Below, piece by piece: positions 26,271 to 38,481 of a DNA stretch of 64,000 nucleotides; positions within the stretch are counted from its first letter, which is position 1; every line of letters begins with the position of its first letter. This stretch comes from Amoeboaphelidium protococcarum (lineage: Eukaryota > Aphelidiomycota > Aphelidea): the NCBI GenBank assembly GCA_023515745.1, contig JALECJ010000001.1:620001-684000 (forward strand), given 5' to 3'. The position numbers were made by a program, and so were the translations under genes. The notes under the pieces were generated by a model. It did not search any database. It saw only the letters and a program-made list of their open reading frames with translations, and had not been told where the DNA came from.

Positions 26271-26672
26271 TCACGCTACTCGACAACGATCGTTAGCGGG
26301 CCTAAATATACAAATCCAGCATGATGTACTCCATAGTATCCAACAATTATACTATAAATCCAGAGAAGCCTATGCAGGCCATAGAAATTAGTTATTCTCA
26401 TAATATCCTTACAGAAAATCAATTAAAAGCAGATCCAGAAAGTCAGAAGATAAAACACCAGATAGCGAACAATCAGGCTGCTGAGAACACAAAAGTTGGA
26501 AAAAGTGCGAAGCTTTAAAGAAGGCTTGGCTGATTTCCACTGACACGTCGCCATTGAAGATCGTCCAACGATTATGGGCAATGCTCTATATCCTTTACTC
26601 TTTTTCCTTAAAGCCAAAATCAAATAAAGCCAATTGCATGTGATGGGCTTTCCTCTGCAAATTGTCCCCCTA

Positions 26673-27191
26673 TGGTGCCGCTCACCTTAACTCGAAAAAA
26701 GTCTCAATTTGGTCGCGATAATGAAAGTTTCAAAAAGTAGCTAATGCGTTAAAATTTGGCCAGCTCAAATTGGCTTTAGGCATTCTCTGTGATTTAAACC
26801 ATTTTCCCGCACTAATTGTCTTCTATCCCGTGGCTTCGAGTGCCATTGAGGATCATACAATGTTCCCAGCGATTTTAGGAAATTTGACTTTAGAGCTTCA
26901 TTTTGCTTAGGTAAAAATGCCATTTTTGTCGTTTCAACGCTCTTCTATCCATATGCGCAATAATAACTAAGTTGTCTTATGATTAAGCTTGGTAGTCTCA
27001 ATTTGGTCCAAGAAATGAAGGACAAGTGGACTTCAAAGTATGTTTGAACAAAAACCAACCGGTAAAAATATTCAGCTCCGCGAGATAAGCATTTTTACCG
27101 GTCGATTAGTAAAAATTTTGAAATCTAAGGTACATTATATATTGGTGAGTCATTAAGGCCATATTTGGTCGAGTTAAGGTGAGCGGCACCA
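26673..27191. mobile_element. 519-bp MITE with 23-bp terminal inverted repeats and TA target duplication
   Basis: Perfect 23-bp inverted repeats at 26,673-26,695 and 27,169-27,191, beginning TGGTGCCGCTCACCTTAACT and its reverse complement, are flanked by TA on both sides (26,671-26,672 and 27,192-27,193). The inner part repeats the phrase GTCTCAATTTGGTC (26,700 and 26,994), with a related CATATTTGGTC next to the right repeat. No transposase is encoded. TA duplication plus these ends fits a non-autonomous Tc1/mariner-superfamily element. Confidence 0.8.
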
Positions 27192-28175
27192 TACAATTTT
27201 TAAAATGCAAAGCGAAACAGAACATATGGACGACCTTGCAAAAGATTGGTCAGATCAAATTTATCATTCGACACGGTAAAGGGTAGCTTTTCGAACGCAA
27301 ATACTTACTAAAGATTCTCAAAATGCGTTACAAAAGATTCCTTGCGCTCTGCCTCATATTGCCAGCCATTAAAACCAGCAGGATATTCAGAGACAGGCAC
27401 GAAATCAACGTTGATCTCGTACTTTCCCCATTAAGCACCAAAACTCAGCATCAAATTATCTAGAGTCTTTTCTTGAGCATATTCATCGGCGAAGTCTAAC
27501 AGAATGTATACATGAGATAGCGAGTTGCAAAAGGCGGATGATTTTTGAAACATTTCGCCTTTTTAATTACGGCCGACATAATGCTTTTGAAATCTTTTGT
27601 TTTCAGAAACATGTCGCAACATTTTCCCATTGACTCCGCCCAAATCAGAACTCTAGTGCACAGAATATTACTTTGCGTTCAGATGATAAATTACCGGAGA
27701 CCGTATACTTTAAACATACTCCACACACCCTGGTGGAATAAGTAAAGCACCAAGTCCTGGAACAGCTATGGGAAAAGCCAATATCTAGGCCGCATTAGCA
27801 ATTTCGAATCCAATAGCTTTAACGCCTGCAATAATACTCAAATCAATGCTGACCTCCAAGTGGCCTTGATATAATTTACCTGGCGATATTTCCTCCAGCG
27901 TCAGGGGCATATCGAGTAATTTCCAATGGCCAATCTTCATATTGGCGGCACTCGCAATATATACGATGTTGTGGTATTAGTAAGAAAGTATACGGTAAAG
28001 TAATAATTGTATTTACACGTAATCATAGAAAAGATACAGATCATCTAGATTGAGCTTTTATACTGGTAGATCAGCTGACTTGTTTGTGCAGTGATGTAAC
28101 ATACTTAGTCCAATAAGGTCTTGCACTACAGTCTTGGCAGAGTCTTGGCAGTGATCTGAACATTATAGACGCCAT
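26765..28175 (-). CDS. Unrecognised protein with presequence, C terminus altered by MITE
   Basis: Exon 1 28,105-28,175 (MASIMFRSLPRLCQDCSARP...), donor GTATGT, intron 27,951-28,104 (154 nt, TTACTAAT branch-like site, TTGCGAG acceptor), exon 2 from 27,950 in phase (NAANMKIGHWKLLDMPLTLE, IAGVKAIGFEIANAAQILAF). The basic N terminus suggests mitochondrial targeting. Family unknown. The frame enters the MITE at 27,191 and reads through it to TGA 26,765, giving 418 aa. If the element plus one TA is removed, the frame instead continues to TGA 26,271, giving 409 aa. Which ending is used cannot be decided from sequence. The gene may be a functional allele, an interrupted one, or spliced around the element. 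Confidence 0.5.
28120..28160. repeat. Short tandem duplication in exon 1 of the element-bearing gene
   Basis: The unit CAGAGTCTTGG / CAGTCTTGG is repeated next to itself within the presequence-coding exon, expanding a Leu/Arg/Cys-coding stretch. Confidence 0.4.
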
Positions 28176-28622
28176 GCTTCAACATACGATATGCAAAATT
28201 GTGTACACGTATATCAAAATGGATTTCATACTTTTTAGTCTTCTTTTTGCTTTAAATAGGTAAAACTAAAATAAAATTAGAGAGTTGTTCGAAAGCTACA
28301 GTGACCCTTGATTTGGCTTCTTACACACGTGCTAACACTCGTGCTATCACTCGTGATTGGACTGGAAGTCGCTATCTTGCGTGCCCCTTATGAGCATGTT
28401 CGCTTAGTGGCTTTTAGATCCAATCGAGGGTACCCGCGGTCGCTCTGATTTAAGCAATGGCGTCGAACAGTGTACTGCTTGATGCAAAGGAGCCATCTCA
28501 CAGTAACAGAGTGGGCACAGAAATAAATAAGCGATAAAATACAAATCGAAACTACATTTTAAAACTAGAATCACGAAATAGAATTCAGCTAAACATTAAA
28601 GCAACCTGCAGTCATATGAGAC
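28176..28622. other. Intergenic with imperfect 12-bp repeats
   Basis: Around 28,324-28,359 three imperfect copies of a 12-mer (ACACGTGCTAAC, ACTCGTGCTATC, ACTCGTGATTGG) lie in tandem, upstream of the 28,175 start. They could be a binding-site array. No gene supported. Confidence 0.4.
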
Positions 28623-29295
28623 TCAAATACCAACAAATTCAGACGCACCCGAAACACTATCTTTAGGAGACACGCCATATGCCACTTGTTCAACTACACC
28701 ACCCTTGCCAATAATGATATGAGAACGCGAGATTGATGACGCGCCCTTGTTCACGCCAAGAGCTTTCAAGGCGCTACGATCCTTGGACAGGTCAGATAGC
28801 AAGTTATACTAAAAGTTGTGTTTCGCTTTCCAGTTAGCTTGAGATTTAACACTGTCAGCCGACATGCCGTAAATCTGATATCCCTTCTTCTTAATAGATT
28901 CAAAATTATCGCGAAATCCACAAGCCTACACAAAACGCAAGTAGTTACTATTCATAGAAATGATAAGGTGATATAGAAGATTCAAGATTTACCTGAGTGG
29001 TGCATCCGGGAGTATTCGCTTTTGGATAAAAGAAGATAATCACTCCATTAGTCTTCCAAATGTCACCCAGAGGCATTTCTTTTCCCGTGTCATCGGATAC
29101 TGGCAAGTCAGCAGGTGCCTTATCGCCAACTGTTAAACCTTTACTAGGCGCAGCAGCTTTCTTCACCGGAGCGGTTTTCTTTACATCAGGACTTTTCGAG
29201 CTAGTTCCTTGTACCTTCTTCACTGCAGCTTTGACAATAGGAGACACATCTTTAGAAGCGGCCTTTGCCGTTGTTGATCTGGTAACTTTGGGCAT
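28623..29295 (-). CDS. PrxQ/BCP-type peroxiredoxin with basic N-terminal extension
   Basis: Thiol peroxidase reducing hydroperoxides. Exon 1 28,993-29,295, intron 28,926-28,992 (67 nt, GTAAAT...GTGTAG), exon 2 28,623-28,925; 201 aa. The catalytic region spans the intron: FFYPKANTPGCTTQ|ACGFRD, with peroxidatic Cys and a resolving Cys five residues later as in PrxQ. Then YQIYGMSADSVKSQANW, LLSDLSKDRSALKALG and RSHIIIGKGG. The first 55 residues are K/A/P/S-rich (MPKVTRSTTAKAASKDV, VKKTAPVKKAAAPSKG), like a nuclear or DNA-binding tail. Yeast nuclear Dot5 is the closest known arrangement. Nuclear location is inferred. Confidence 0.9.
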
Positions 29296-29594
29296 TTTTA
29301 AAAAGTTCCTTGTATCAAATGGTATCTCAGTCTCTTTGAAATTGGGACAATGACGACAGCGAAGACGAGATCAAGTGAACGTGAAGGGAAAGCGCGAGAA
29401 ACTGCGAAAACAATGCGCACAACGTGAAACAACAATAAAACGCTCATTCAAGTCTTGAAACAACTGCTATTAGCTTTTAAACAAAACATTTGTATTTTTT
29501 ATCATCTTATTTTTAATCATATTATTCGCGTCGTTCTCATTCATTTTTTTATACTTTTCTGTCATTAAAATTGTCAGATAATACCATCGAACAT
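29296..29594. other. Intergenic
   Basis: 299 bp upstream of the peroxiredoxin and downstream of the secreted-protein gene; T-rich around 29,500-29,560. No feature recognised. Confidence 0.4.
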
Positions 29595-30788
29595 TCATTG
29601 AATTAGCGCGTAAAGTAGTGCCAATCCAGCCATTAACATGGAGCTAGATGCAACAGAGCTCGACGCGTCACTGGTTGCAGAGGCACTTCCATAGTATGCA
29701 ACTTCAGGATCCCAAATTAAAGAGTTGGCCTTTGGGAACACGAAGGCAACAAATGTTCCGTTCCTGGATGTCTCTGAGGATAGAGTCTTGGACTCGGCGC
29801 TGCTACCATCACCAGAGGTCACTACAATGTCTGCATAGGCAGATGAATCACTAGAGTTAGTGTACAGAGAGCTGACTTGAATAGGCTTCAACTGACCATC
29901 TGCAACCACAGAAGTATTCCAAGAGAAAACACCGCCGCTGCTACCAATCTAGACTATAGCCTCGGAGTTACTGCTCATACTGACGGAATTGTCACGCTCA
30001 AAGAATCCCATAATCAGAGCAACCTTAGAGTTCTCATACTTGTACGGAAAGTCTTTGATCAGAACACTCCACTTGATAGCATTAGGATTCAATGCCACAT
30101 TGTTAGTACCAGAGTCCGGATCACTAAAATTCGTGGCAGGCATATCGGCAATGAATGCCTTCACAGTTACATTCAGATTGCCCCATTGAGTATCATTCTC
30201 GAATACCAATGATGTCTGAGCAGTCTGAACAGTGCCATTCTGGTAGGCGAATTTCTTGTTACCCTTCTGATCAGTGAACTTGGACCACGAGCGTCCAGTG
30301 CCAGATCCAGAGCCAGAATTGGAGCTATCTCCACGAAATTTCAACACACGGTTAGAGGCACCTAGAGTAATGGTGTCATTGAACTCAACCAGGCGTAGGA
30401 AAGCAATGCGAGAGGCAAAGTTTGCAGTACTTTGCGACTCTTTTGCCAAGTACCTATAGAAGAAGCGTGGCAAATTACTCTTGGTAGAGAATTCAACATC
30501 GACACGACTAAAGGACTTTAGTTTACCCACCTTAACGCGAGAATCAGACTTGATACGAATACGGTCATCATTGACGTCAATCGATGAAAAACTTCTGCCT
30601 TAGATACCAGTGTCACGTTCATCTTCAGTAAAGGACCCCAGAGCAGCCTTCAATTTATCTCCAAACTTTGGAGCAGTAAAGTTGGAGCTGAACTTGAACA
30701 CATCGCTCAAGGCAGCCTGTGGCTCAATCAGTGCATGAGAATCACCAGCGAAGACGGACAACAGAATTGCAACTAAAGACAGTTTCAT
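29595..30788 (-). CDS. Secreted, probably GPI-anchored surface protein
   Basis: 397 aa, intronless, ATG 30788. A signal peptide (MKLSLVAILLSVFAGDSHA) is followed by a Ser/Asn/Thr-rich ectodomain with several N-x-S/T sites (NFTAP, NGTVQ, NVTVK, NFSDP, NTSVV, NSSDS, NGTFV). It ends in a Ser/Ala-rich spacer and a hydrophobic tail (SSSMLMAGLALLYALIQ), the usual GPI-attachment layout. The central part, RSWSKFTDQKGNKKFAYQNG to NAIKWSVLIKDFPYKYENSK and VALIMGFFERD, is probably a beta-rich domain that I cannot name. Likely cell-surface or wall protein. Lineage-specific function unknown. Confidence 0.75.
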
Positions 30789-31294
30789 AGTTATAAGATC
30801 AATCGTTAGTTAGTAAAAGGGCTTCTAATTAGACAGTAACAATTTGTTCTTATGTGAGTGTGCTAGTTATTAAATAAGTAGCGTGAGAGTTTTAAAGGAG
30901 AAGAGAGGTATCACTTCATGCGTGCGTTGTACAGGATTTTATTAATACGACGTGGCTACGGCAATTTGTTGCCATCCACATTGATTGGCTGCCATCAATG
31001 TCTTCGGCAACAGTGGTAGCTATGACATTTCGCGCGAACGATGCGGATATGGGCAAGAGCTATGAGTATCGTTGGAAAAGAATACAATATAACCACGCCA
31101 TCTTGAATAAAATCATCGCATTATAATACGCGTTTATTCCTCGATAGAACTAGTAACAATATAGAATATATTCATTAAGCTTTTCTTGTTTCCTTCGTCG
31201 TTTCTTTCAATTCTTGTGTGGTGTTAACAGGATTATTTTAAATTTCAAGTCTAGGTATTTGAAAATTTCAAACACTAGTATCTACAAAATAAAT
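30789..31294. promoter_or_regulatory. Divergent promoter region
   Basis: 506 bp between the secreted-protein gene (-) and coatomer zeta (+). Contains one ACGCGT at 31,128-31,133. No gene supported. Confidence 0.4.
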
Positions 31295-32008
31295 ATGGTG
31301 GCTCCAACAGCGTAATAATCTGCATTCTTGAAGAATACCAACTTCACTCTGTATCTGGTGAAGGCGATAATATTCATGGACTTGGATGGCAAAAGGATCT
31401 TGACCAAGTACTATAATCACCCTGCTGCAGCTTAACCTGCTCAGACGTAATAATAAGGCAAGGCGACCAGCTTATCGACCGGCAAAGATTAGAAAGCCTT
31501 TGAGAAGCTGCTTTTTGAAAAGACCTCCATCAAGCACAACTTGAATCCCAAAGCGGCCGCTCTTGCCAACTCTCCATCGGGAGATGTGACTCTGATTGAT
31601 TCATAGTACATGACAGTGTATAAAAACTTTTCCGATGTGTCTATCCATATTATCGCAGCGTCGAATGAGAATGAACTTCTGGTTGGCAGTGTGCTGGAGG
31701 TGATATCCGGTGCTTTAGCTCAAGTCCTACGTGGTTAGATTGAAAAGAGAACTGTGATGGAGAATTTGGACTCTGTTTTTCTGGTAGTTGATGAGACTGT
31801 AGATAGTGGTGTATTTCTAGAGTCTGATCCACAAGTTATTGCTTAACGTGCCATTAGAAAGACGGGAGATGTACTTGGCAGTGGAACAGATGGTGGAAGT
31901 TCAGGCGGGTCGTTGCGTAACATTCTGCGCGAAGGTTTGAACGAAGGTAGTCTGCGTGATGCGTTCGTCAACGTTCGTGATCAATTCGCTCGCTCTCTCC
32001 TATAGTGA
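31295..32008 (+). CDS. RET3: Coatomer subunit zeta
   Basis: Small adaptor subunit of the COPI coat, partner of gamma-COP, acting in Golgi-to-ER vesicle formation. 237 aa, intronless, ATG 31295. The longin-like core is clear: [100 protein letters not shown], and [14 protein letters not shown] low-complexity Gln-rich insert (QTQQQGK) contains three TAR codons. The C-terminal tail ([20 protein letters not shown]) is longer than in yeast Ret3. The last codons are CTA-TAG-TGA, so a glutamine codon directly precedes the stop. Confidence 0.92.
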
Positions 32009-33609
32009 TTGTCACCTGTTATTAATATACTACTTACTAGTGTATAATACTTATTATTGACATGTCATGATTTATTTTTTAAATGTTATTACGTCATTAA
32101 AAGAACTAGAAATATTCTGTATTGAGTGATGATCAATATATTTCTTATCACAGTGAGAAAGTCATTATTCGCTATAGCTGGCTATTAGAACGCGCTTGAT
32201 GTTCTAGACTTGTACTGCGCCACGAGGCTGGAACTGGACTATGATGTTCTGGATTGATCAGATCATATCAATATCATCAGTCTCTATTGGCTTTTAGCTT
32301 TGTACATTCTTCGCGATACATGTGGGTTAAGCGATCACTCGTACACTTTAAAAAAGCTCCGGCGATCTTTTCATCGGGGTACCCACATATCCCCGTAGTA
32401 GCAACTGTAATCCTCGAACTGTCTCAACGACGTAACAAAGCCCAAAAACTCAACCTGATATTACAACTAGACACCATCACCTTAACCTTGATCAATTTAG
32501 CCTGGCACCATGCCTAAACTCATTGCATAAGCCTTTCGACATCTGCAGTACCAATGAGCGCCTCCATAGCAGTACTAAGCACGGCAGCCGTCCACCATTT
32601 ACCCAATTTAATCAGACGCAAAGACAATCACAGTATGATGCAACAACAATGACTAGCAAAAGAAAATACTTTCTGACATGGAGACTAAACATTGTAATTA
32701 GCGCGATAATATTTTAGCAAGATATGCAAACAGACATCACACATTAAATGCAAAAAGACTGCTCCACCAGGTCAACTGCAACCAATGTTACTTCCCCCTT
32801 GATAAACTCCGTGACATTACAATGCAAGCTCAGACATTAACGCGATACTCTGTGAAATGGCCAGCGCCAAGACTGAGACAGTTTCAATAGGGACGCACCC
32901 AAAGATATAAATGCAACTTTCTATTATTTAACAATATCACAATTCTTGCAATTTCTTATCAAGAAGAGAAGTAAGGCGTCAACTTGCATCATTTTAACAG
33001 GGAATGATTCAATCATTAACACCATCGTATCAGACCACGTCACGATGCGTCATTGATATCCGAGTTTCTGATTTACTCTGAACACACGGATAACAATCGG
33101 AAGTATCGTCTAGTCTAGAATCTTTACTTTGCAGGAATGGATAGCGCACGTTTTTTGACTTGGATACATAATAAGACAAATAGAGCTACAGATGTAGAAT
33201 CAGACTAATACCAATGACATTAAAGTAACGCGACAAGTCCTCAATCAATGAGACTTTAACCTTCATGTTTAGCAGAGTAATAATCAAACGAGGCGAGTTA
33301 CTTGTTAAAGGAAAGACACGGATTCAGAGAGAATATCTCGATTTAAGACCAGTTTCAATGAGAACCATATATACTATAATGCTACAAATCATATCAAAAT
33401 ACTTGTGAAACAAGCGAACCATCATCTAGTGATCTACTAAAGAAAATTTTCAAAAAAAACTTTGAGGTGCACGAACAAGAGATCGGCCCAAACTCCTTCT
33501 CTTTCACTTCTTATTATTTGCACTATTCATTCTACCTTGGATATTATCATTACAGTCGCTTTACATAAGTTTGTGGTACAAAATAAAGTAATAAGTTGCA
33601 TCATTAGAT
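32009..33609. other. 1.6 kb without a resolved gene; minus-strand coding fragments likely
   Basis: Several protein-like minus-strand pieces are present but could not be assembled. One frame, 32,612-33,025, is open for 137 codons (MVLMIESFPVKMMQVDALLL, KVAFISLGASLLKLSQSWRW, EFIKGEVTLVAVDLVEQSF). Downstream, 32,277-32,424, another frame reads RITVATTGICGYPDEKIAGA, vaguely like a longin or macro-domain segment, while a second frame over the same bases reads QYQVEFLGFVTSLRQFEDYS. A multi-exon minus-strand gene is the likely explanation. Confidence 0.3.
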
Positions 33610-34707
<1,098 letters not shown>

Positions 34708-35117
34708 ACATATTACTGTGCACTGTTATCTCTCCGTATAAGTTTTAATATATATTTCTTGCAATCTTATCTATTGACTTTCTTTCGATCAACTTAGTTT
34801 CTAGCTCGCGTATTGAGTTGACGTTGAAGTTTCAATGCACACGATTAGAACATCTTACTGTTTGCTTTAGCGTCAAGCCAAAATCGAGTGGTCAATATTG
34901 TCACTGCAATAAATACTAATGACTCTATTTCCGGTACTACCATAATAGCAGCAAACATTATTGTAACTATTGCTCTCCATCTTAAAATTTTAAAAGCGCC
35001 CTGATCATCTCAATTGATTTCTTTCCAAGTTTCATTTTGTGTTTCTCTCAACACAATTCTTGCATCAACTAAACAAATCTCTGTATAAAAATATAAAATC
35101 AACAATTACGGGGTAGT
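34708..35117. other. Intergenic
   Basis: 410 bp between HOG1 and AP-2 sigma, same strand, AT-rich. No feature recognised. Confidence 0.4.
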
Positions 35118-35573
35118 ATGACAATCAGATTTGTGCTTGTGTAGAATAGACAGGGAAAGGCGAGATTGGAGAAATGGTATGCCAGTTATACCGAGGATGA
35201 GAAGAGTAAATTGAAGGCTGAAGTGCACCGAGTGATATCGCTGAGAGATTCCAAAAGTCAGAGCAACTTTGTAGAGTTTCGTAATTATGAACTGGTCTAT
35301 AGACGATATGCCGGCCTGTACTTTACTCTCTGCATATCACCATCTCCCAATGCACCACAACTCGGTGTCAATGAATTGGCCTACTTGGAGGCAATCCACC
35401 TATTCGTCGAGGTGCTGGATGAGTTCTTTGGCAATGTGTGTGAATTGGATCTATTGTTTAACTTTTGGAAAGTGTACGCCATTCTGGATGAAATATTTCT
35501 AGCTGGTGAAATGTGTGAGACTAGCAAGAGAAATATCATACAAAGACTGACCAGTTTAGAAAAATTGGATTGA
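35118..35573 (+). CDS. APS2: AP-2 complex subunit sigma
   Basis: Small longin-type subunit of the clathrin adaptor AP-2 at the plasma membrane. 151 aa, intronless, ATG 35118. Almost the whole family consensus is visible: IRFVLVQNRQGKARLEKWYA, DEKSKLKAEVHRVISLRD, FVEFRNYELVYRRYAGLYFT, NELAYLEAIHLFVEVLDEFF, NVCELDLLFNFWKVYAILDE and IFLAGEMCETSKRNIIQRL. NFVEFRN and the RRYAGLYF run favour AP-2 sigma over AP-1 or AP-3 sigma. The Gln in VLVQNRQGK is encoded by TAG, a strong single-site test of the reassigned code, because that Gln is conserved in AP sigma subunits. Confidence 0.95.
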
Positions 35574-35712
35574 TCAACTGACTGACAATACTACTAGCAA
35601 TTGAGTGATTGTAATTTTAAATGTATGATGAAACTGATTTATTTGAAAAACTACCTAGTATACTATTGATCAAGTATTGCAAGTGTTATTATTATGAATT
35701 CCCAACCTCATA

Positions 35713-36567
35713 TCAGAATTAGAATTCCAACTAGGCTCTGCTGAAAACATAATCTCGACCATTAACATTAGCTACGCCATCACGAAGTTGCGTCTTCCAC
35801 TTGTTTCTACTCCTGGTAACTTTATCGTATTGACACAGGATAAGACCGGCGGGTTGAGATTTAGACTTCTTCACACCACTGCTATTACCAGACTATGCGG
35901 CCTTTCCACTCTACTAACCAGGCGTATTATTATCATCAGCATGATCGTCCTCCACTTCTTCTTCTTCTTCTTAGTCGGAGCTATCATCTAAATCAGATCC
36001 GAGATCAACTTCATCCAAATTCTATTTTTACGCGTCAAGCTTGGAAGTACTTAAAGTCTTTTTACTCTGCGGTTGATCATTGCTCTTCTTTTAATCATCA
36101 TCATCAGCTCTCTTTCTCTTGGAAGAGGATTATTACTTCGTAGATGTGAGAGGTAAGAATTATAGCGTTCCCTATTCCGCTGTGCTTTATGACTACTACT
36201 CCACCGGCTATTCATCATCGGTAATTGGAGACAAATCATCATCATCATCATCGTCTTGAGCCTATTGCATTTATGACTTGGACTTTTACTGTTCATCTTA
36301 ACTTTCAGACTCTGATTATTATTATGGCTTCAACTCTTCAATCTTGAAGCCAAACTCGGCGAATTCATCCGCAGCTTCTTGCTCATGAGCACAACACTGA
36401 CTCTTTGCCACGTTCCGTCTCCATAGCCATTTCAAGTCATGCAGGACACTCTCATCGATTCCCGCGTTGATAAACTCACCTTGCACCTTCTCACAAACCT
36501 CATTGATCACATGCTTATACAACGCGGTAGTACTCTCCAATCCAGTATTCCTCCTATTAGATGTCAT
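35713..36567 (-). CDS. TOA1: Transcription factor IIA large subunit
   Basis: General transcription factor subunit that stabilises TBP on the TATA box. 284 aa, intronless, ATG 36567. The N-terminal helix bundle is clear (ALYKHVINEVCEKVQGEFIN, GIDESVLHDLKWLWRRNV). A long acidic and Gln-rich linker follows with Asp runs (DDDDDDD) and a basic patch (SSKRKRA). The C-terminal beta-barrel strand block LILCQYDKVTRSRNKWKTQL, RDGVANVNGRDYVFSRAQ is diagnostic of TOA1/TFIIA-alpha-beta. The linker holds a very high density of TAR codons, consistent with polyglutamine-like sequence. Confidence 0.93.
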
Positions 36568-36863
36568 ATTGATATTACACGCGTTTCCTTCTCTTAAAGT
36601 TGAAATATTTCTAACAAGACAGAAAAGTTCTTACTACAGTATACCACAATAAAAGAGAGGAAAGTACTAGAAAGAAACAACTGAAAAGCCTCTCTCAACA
36701 CTACAGGCGCGAAAGAGAACAGAAAGCAGGTCGGGCGCAATAACGGGCGAGAAGTAACAAGGAGAGAGCGAGAGAACAGAGACGCGTTTTCTTTACTTCT
36801 TCATTGTATTGACTGAAGCTAAAATTGTGTTAAAAGGTTATAGCGGAATAGTGTCGTAATAGA
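36568..36863. promoter_or_regulatory. Divergent promoter of TOA1 and PEX14
   Basis: 296 bp with two ACGCGT sites (36,579-36,584 and 36,782-36,787) in a GA-rich context. Confidence 0.4.
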
Positions 36864-37967
36864 ATGAGTGAATCTAACAAGTCGGGAGAAGCTTCTGTTA
36901 GAGTTGATAAAGCACCGAGTGAGACAAAGTAAGTGAAATAAGAATAGAAGTAGAAAGTGCCTGCACCTCAATCAACATAGAACAAGCAAGGCCTGGTAGA
37001 TGCCGCAGTCAAATTTATGCTCGATCCAAAGGTGTCGAATGCTCCCATGGCCAAGAAGATGGCATTCCTTGAGTCTAAAGGCCTGTCTCCGGATGACATT
37101 TAGCAAGTGATGAAGATTGTATATTCTTAGTCGTCTCCGTCCATGAATTCTGAGTAGAACAATGTTCAGTCTTATAACGCGTCATCTCAACCGCCTCCAT
37201 TGCCTCAGTATCCATCTAATGCTGCTGCCGCCGTTGTTCATTAACCATATCCGGGGCCTTCTTTGTACAACAGCCGTGCCAGAATGTGGGTTGATATGTT
37301 CATAATATCTGCATTTGCTTCATCTCTAGTTGTTGCTGGTTACCACGCGGTATAAAAGTATTTTTACCAGTCAGTGCCTCAGTGGATGAGATTGGCGGAA
37401 GTTAAGGATACCGTTAGTTCAGATGTAGAGTAGAAGTGGGAGGCTGCGATTGATAAGGCTATGGAGCGTCATATTGCGTAGACTAAAGACTAGATTAAAA
37501 CGCAGTTGGAGTCTTAAATTTCTTAATTGCAATCATCGCTATCCGATCTCATTGAAAGATAAAATGTTAGTAACAATAACAACAACACCTATGGTGATGA
37601 ATTTGACGCGTAAGATGTCGTGTTGAAAGTTAATGAGGTAAAGAGTGAGATCAAAAGTCTGAAAGCTCTTCTACTAAGTCGCAAGTCTTTTGCAGCCATG
37701 CCATAATCTTCTCCTGCGAGCGTTGCTACTTCCTCTATTTCTGCTGCTGCTCCCATTAATGACTCTGCTATGGTGGATGATAATAAGCCAACTCTTGCAG
37801 ATAATGCGCAGGTTAGTTCAATGTTACCTAAATGGTAAATGGAAGATCATACTCTGGATTAGCTGGACAATGGTGAATCTACTCCTATGGAGAGTCACAC
37901 CATTAATAAAGAGTACAATTCAGATGATCCTATAAAGAATTCGCTGGTCATGCAAAGTGAATAGTGA
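36864..37967 (+). CDS. PEX14: Peroxisomal membrane protein PEX14
   Basis: Docking-complex component for the PTS receptor Pex5 at the peroxisome membrane. 367 aa, intronless, ATG 36864. The Pex5-binding N domain is at about residues 42-90 (LVDAAVKFMLDPKVSNAPMA, KKMAFLESKGLSPDDIQQVM). Then come a Pro-rich segment (PPPLPQYPS), one hydrophobic segment (FIISAFASSLVVAGYHAV), a coiled coil (KDQIKTQLESQISQLQSSLS), and a C-terminal LPKWQ, matching the PxWQ motif of fungal Pex14. The final codons are GAA-TAG-TGA. Confidence 0.9.
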
Positions 37968-38109
37968 ACTATCATTTTTATGAAATATAAGTGTAAAGTT
38001 AAGACTCGATTATATTTGAGAATTGAATATTGTATTTTTGTTCATAAGCGATCGCACTGCAATCAGTCATAACATATGACAGGGAACGCCATTTGTTAAC
38101 GCGCCTGAA

Positions 38110-38481
38110 TCAACCGCTAAAGTTCTTCAAAACCTCGTGTTGTTCCCAGTTCGCGTCGCCGCTTGCCACTAGATCAACATACTTCTGCATGGCATCCTAC
38201 TTGGACATTCCCTTCAACTCATTCCAGGCATCCCACTTGGCGCGCGCCTCCAGCTAGACAGCCCAAGGCTAAGCTCCCTGCACATCGCCTACACTTTTAA
38301 TTAAAATATACAAATAGTAGATACATTTAGCGTGTAATAACGAACGAACGAACGTACCTTCAGTGGCCTGCTTGTAGTACGAGTAAAACTTCAACTTCTC
38401 CTCATTAGAAGTATCAGCTCTCGGTGGACCATTTCTGATCAAGTACGCAGCCTTCTTGAATTTAGTCTCCAGATCTGACAT
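38110..38481 (-). CDS. ACB1: Acyl-CoA-binding protein
   Basis: Cytosolic carrier of long-chain acyl-CoA esters. Exon 1 38,358-38,481 (MSDLETKFKKAAYLIRNGPP), intron 38,289-38,357 (69 nt, GTACGT...GTGTAG, with a GAAC/GTTC tandem run near the donor), exon 2 38,110-38,288; 100 aa. Canonical ACBP blocks: KLKFYSYYKQATEGDVQG, then AQPWAVQLEARAKWDAWNEL and KGMSKQDAMQKYVDLV. The YYKQAT segment and the W-D-AW residues are the acyl-CoA pocket. The intron is a multiple of three with no in-frame TGA, so an unspliced message would still be open. Confidence 0.95.

Noticed and set aside
26671-27193. Calling the TA-bounded element a ciliate internal eliminated sequence
   Set aside because: It has long perfect inverted repeats and subterminal repeats typical of a MITE, and the gene set points to the fungal lineage rather than ciliates.
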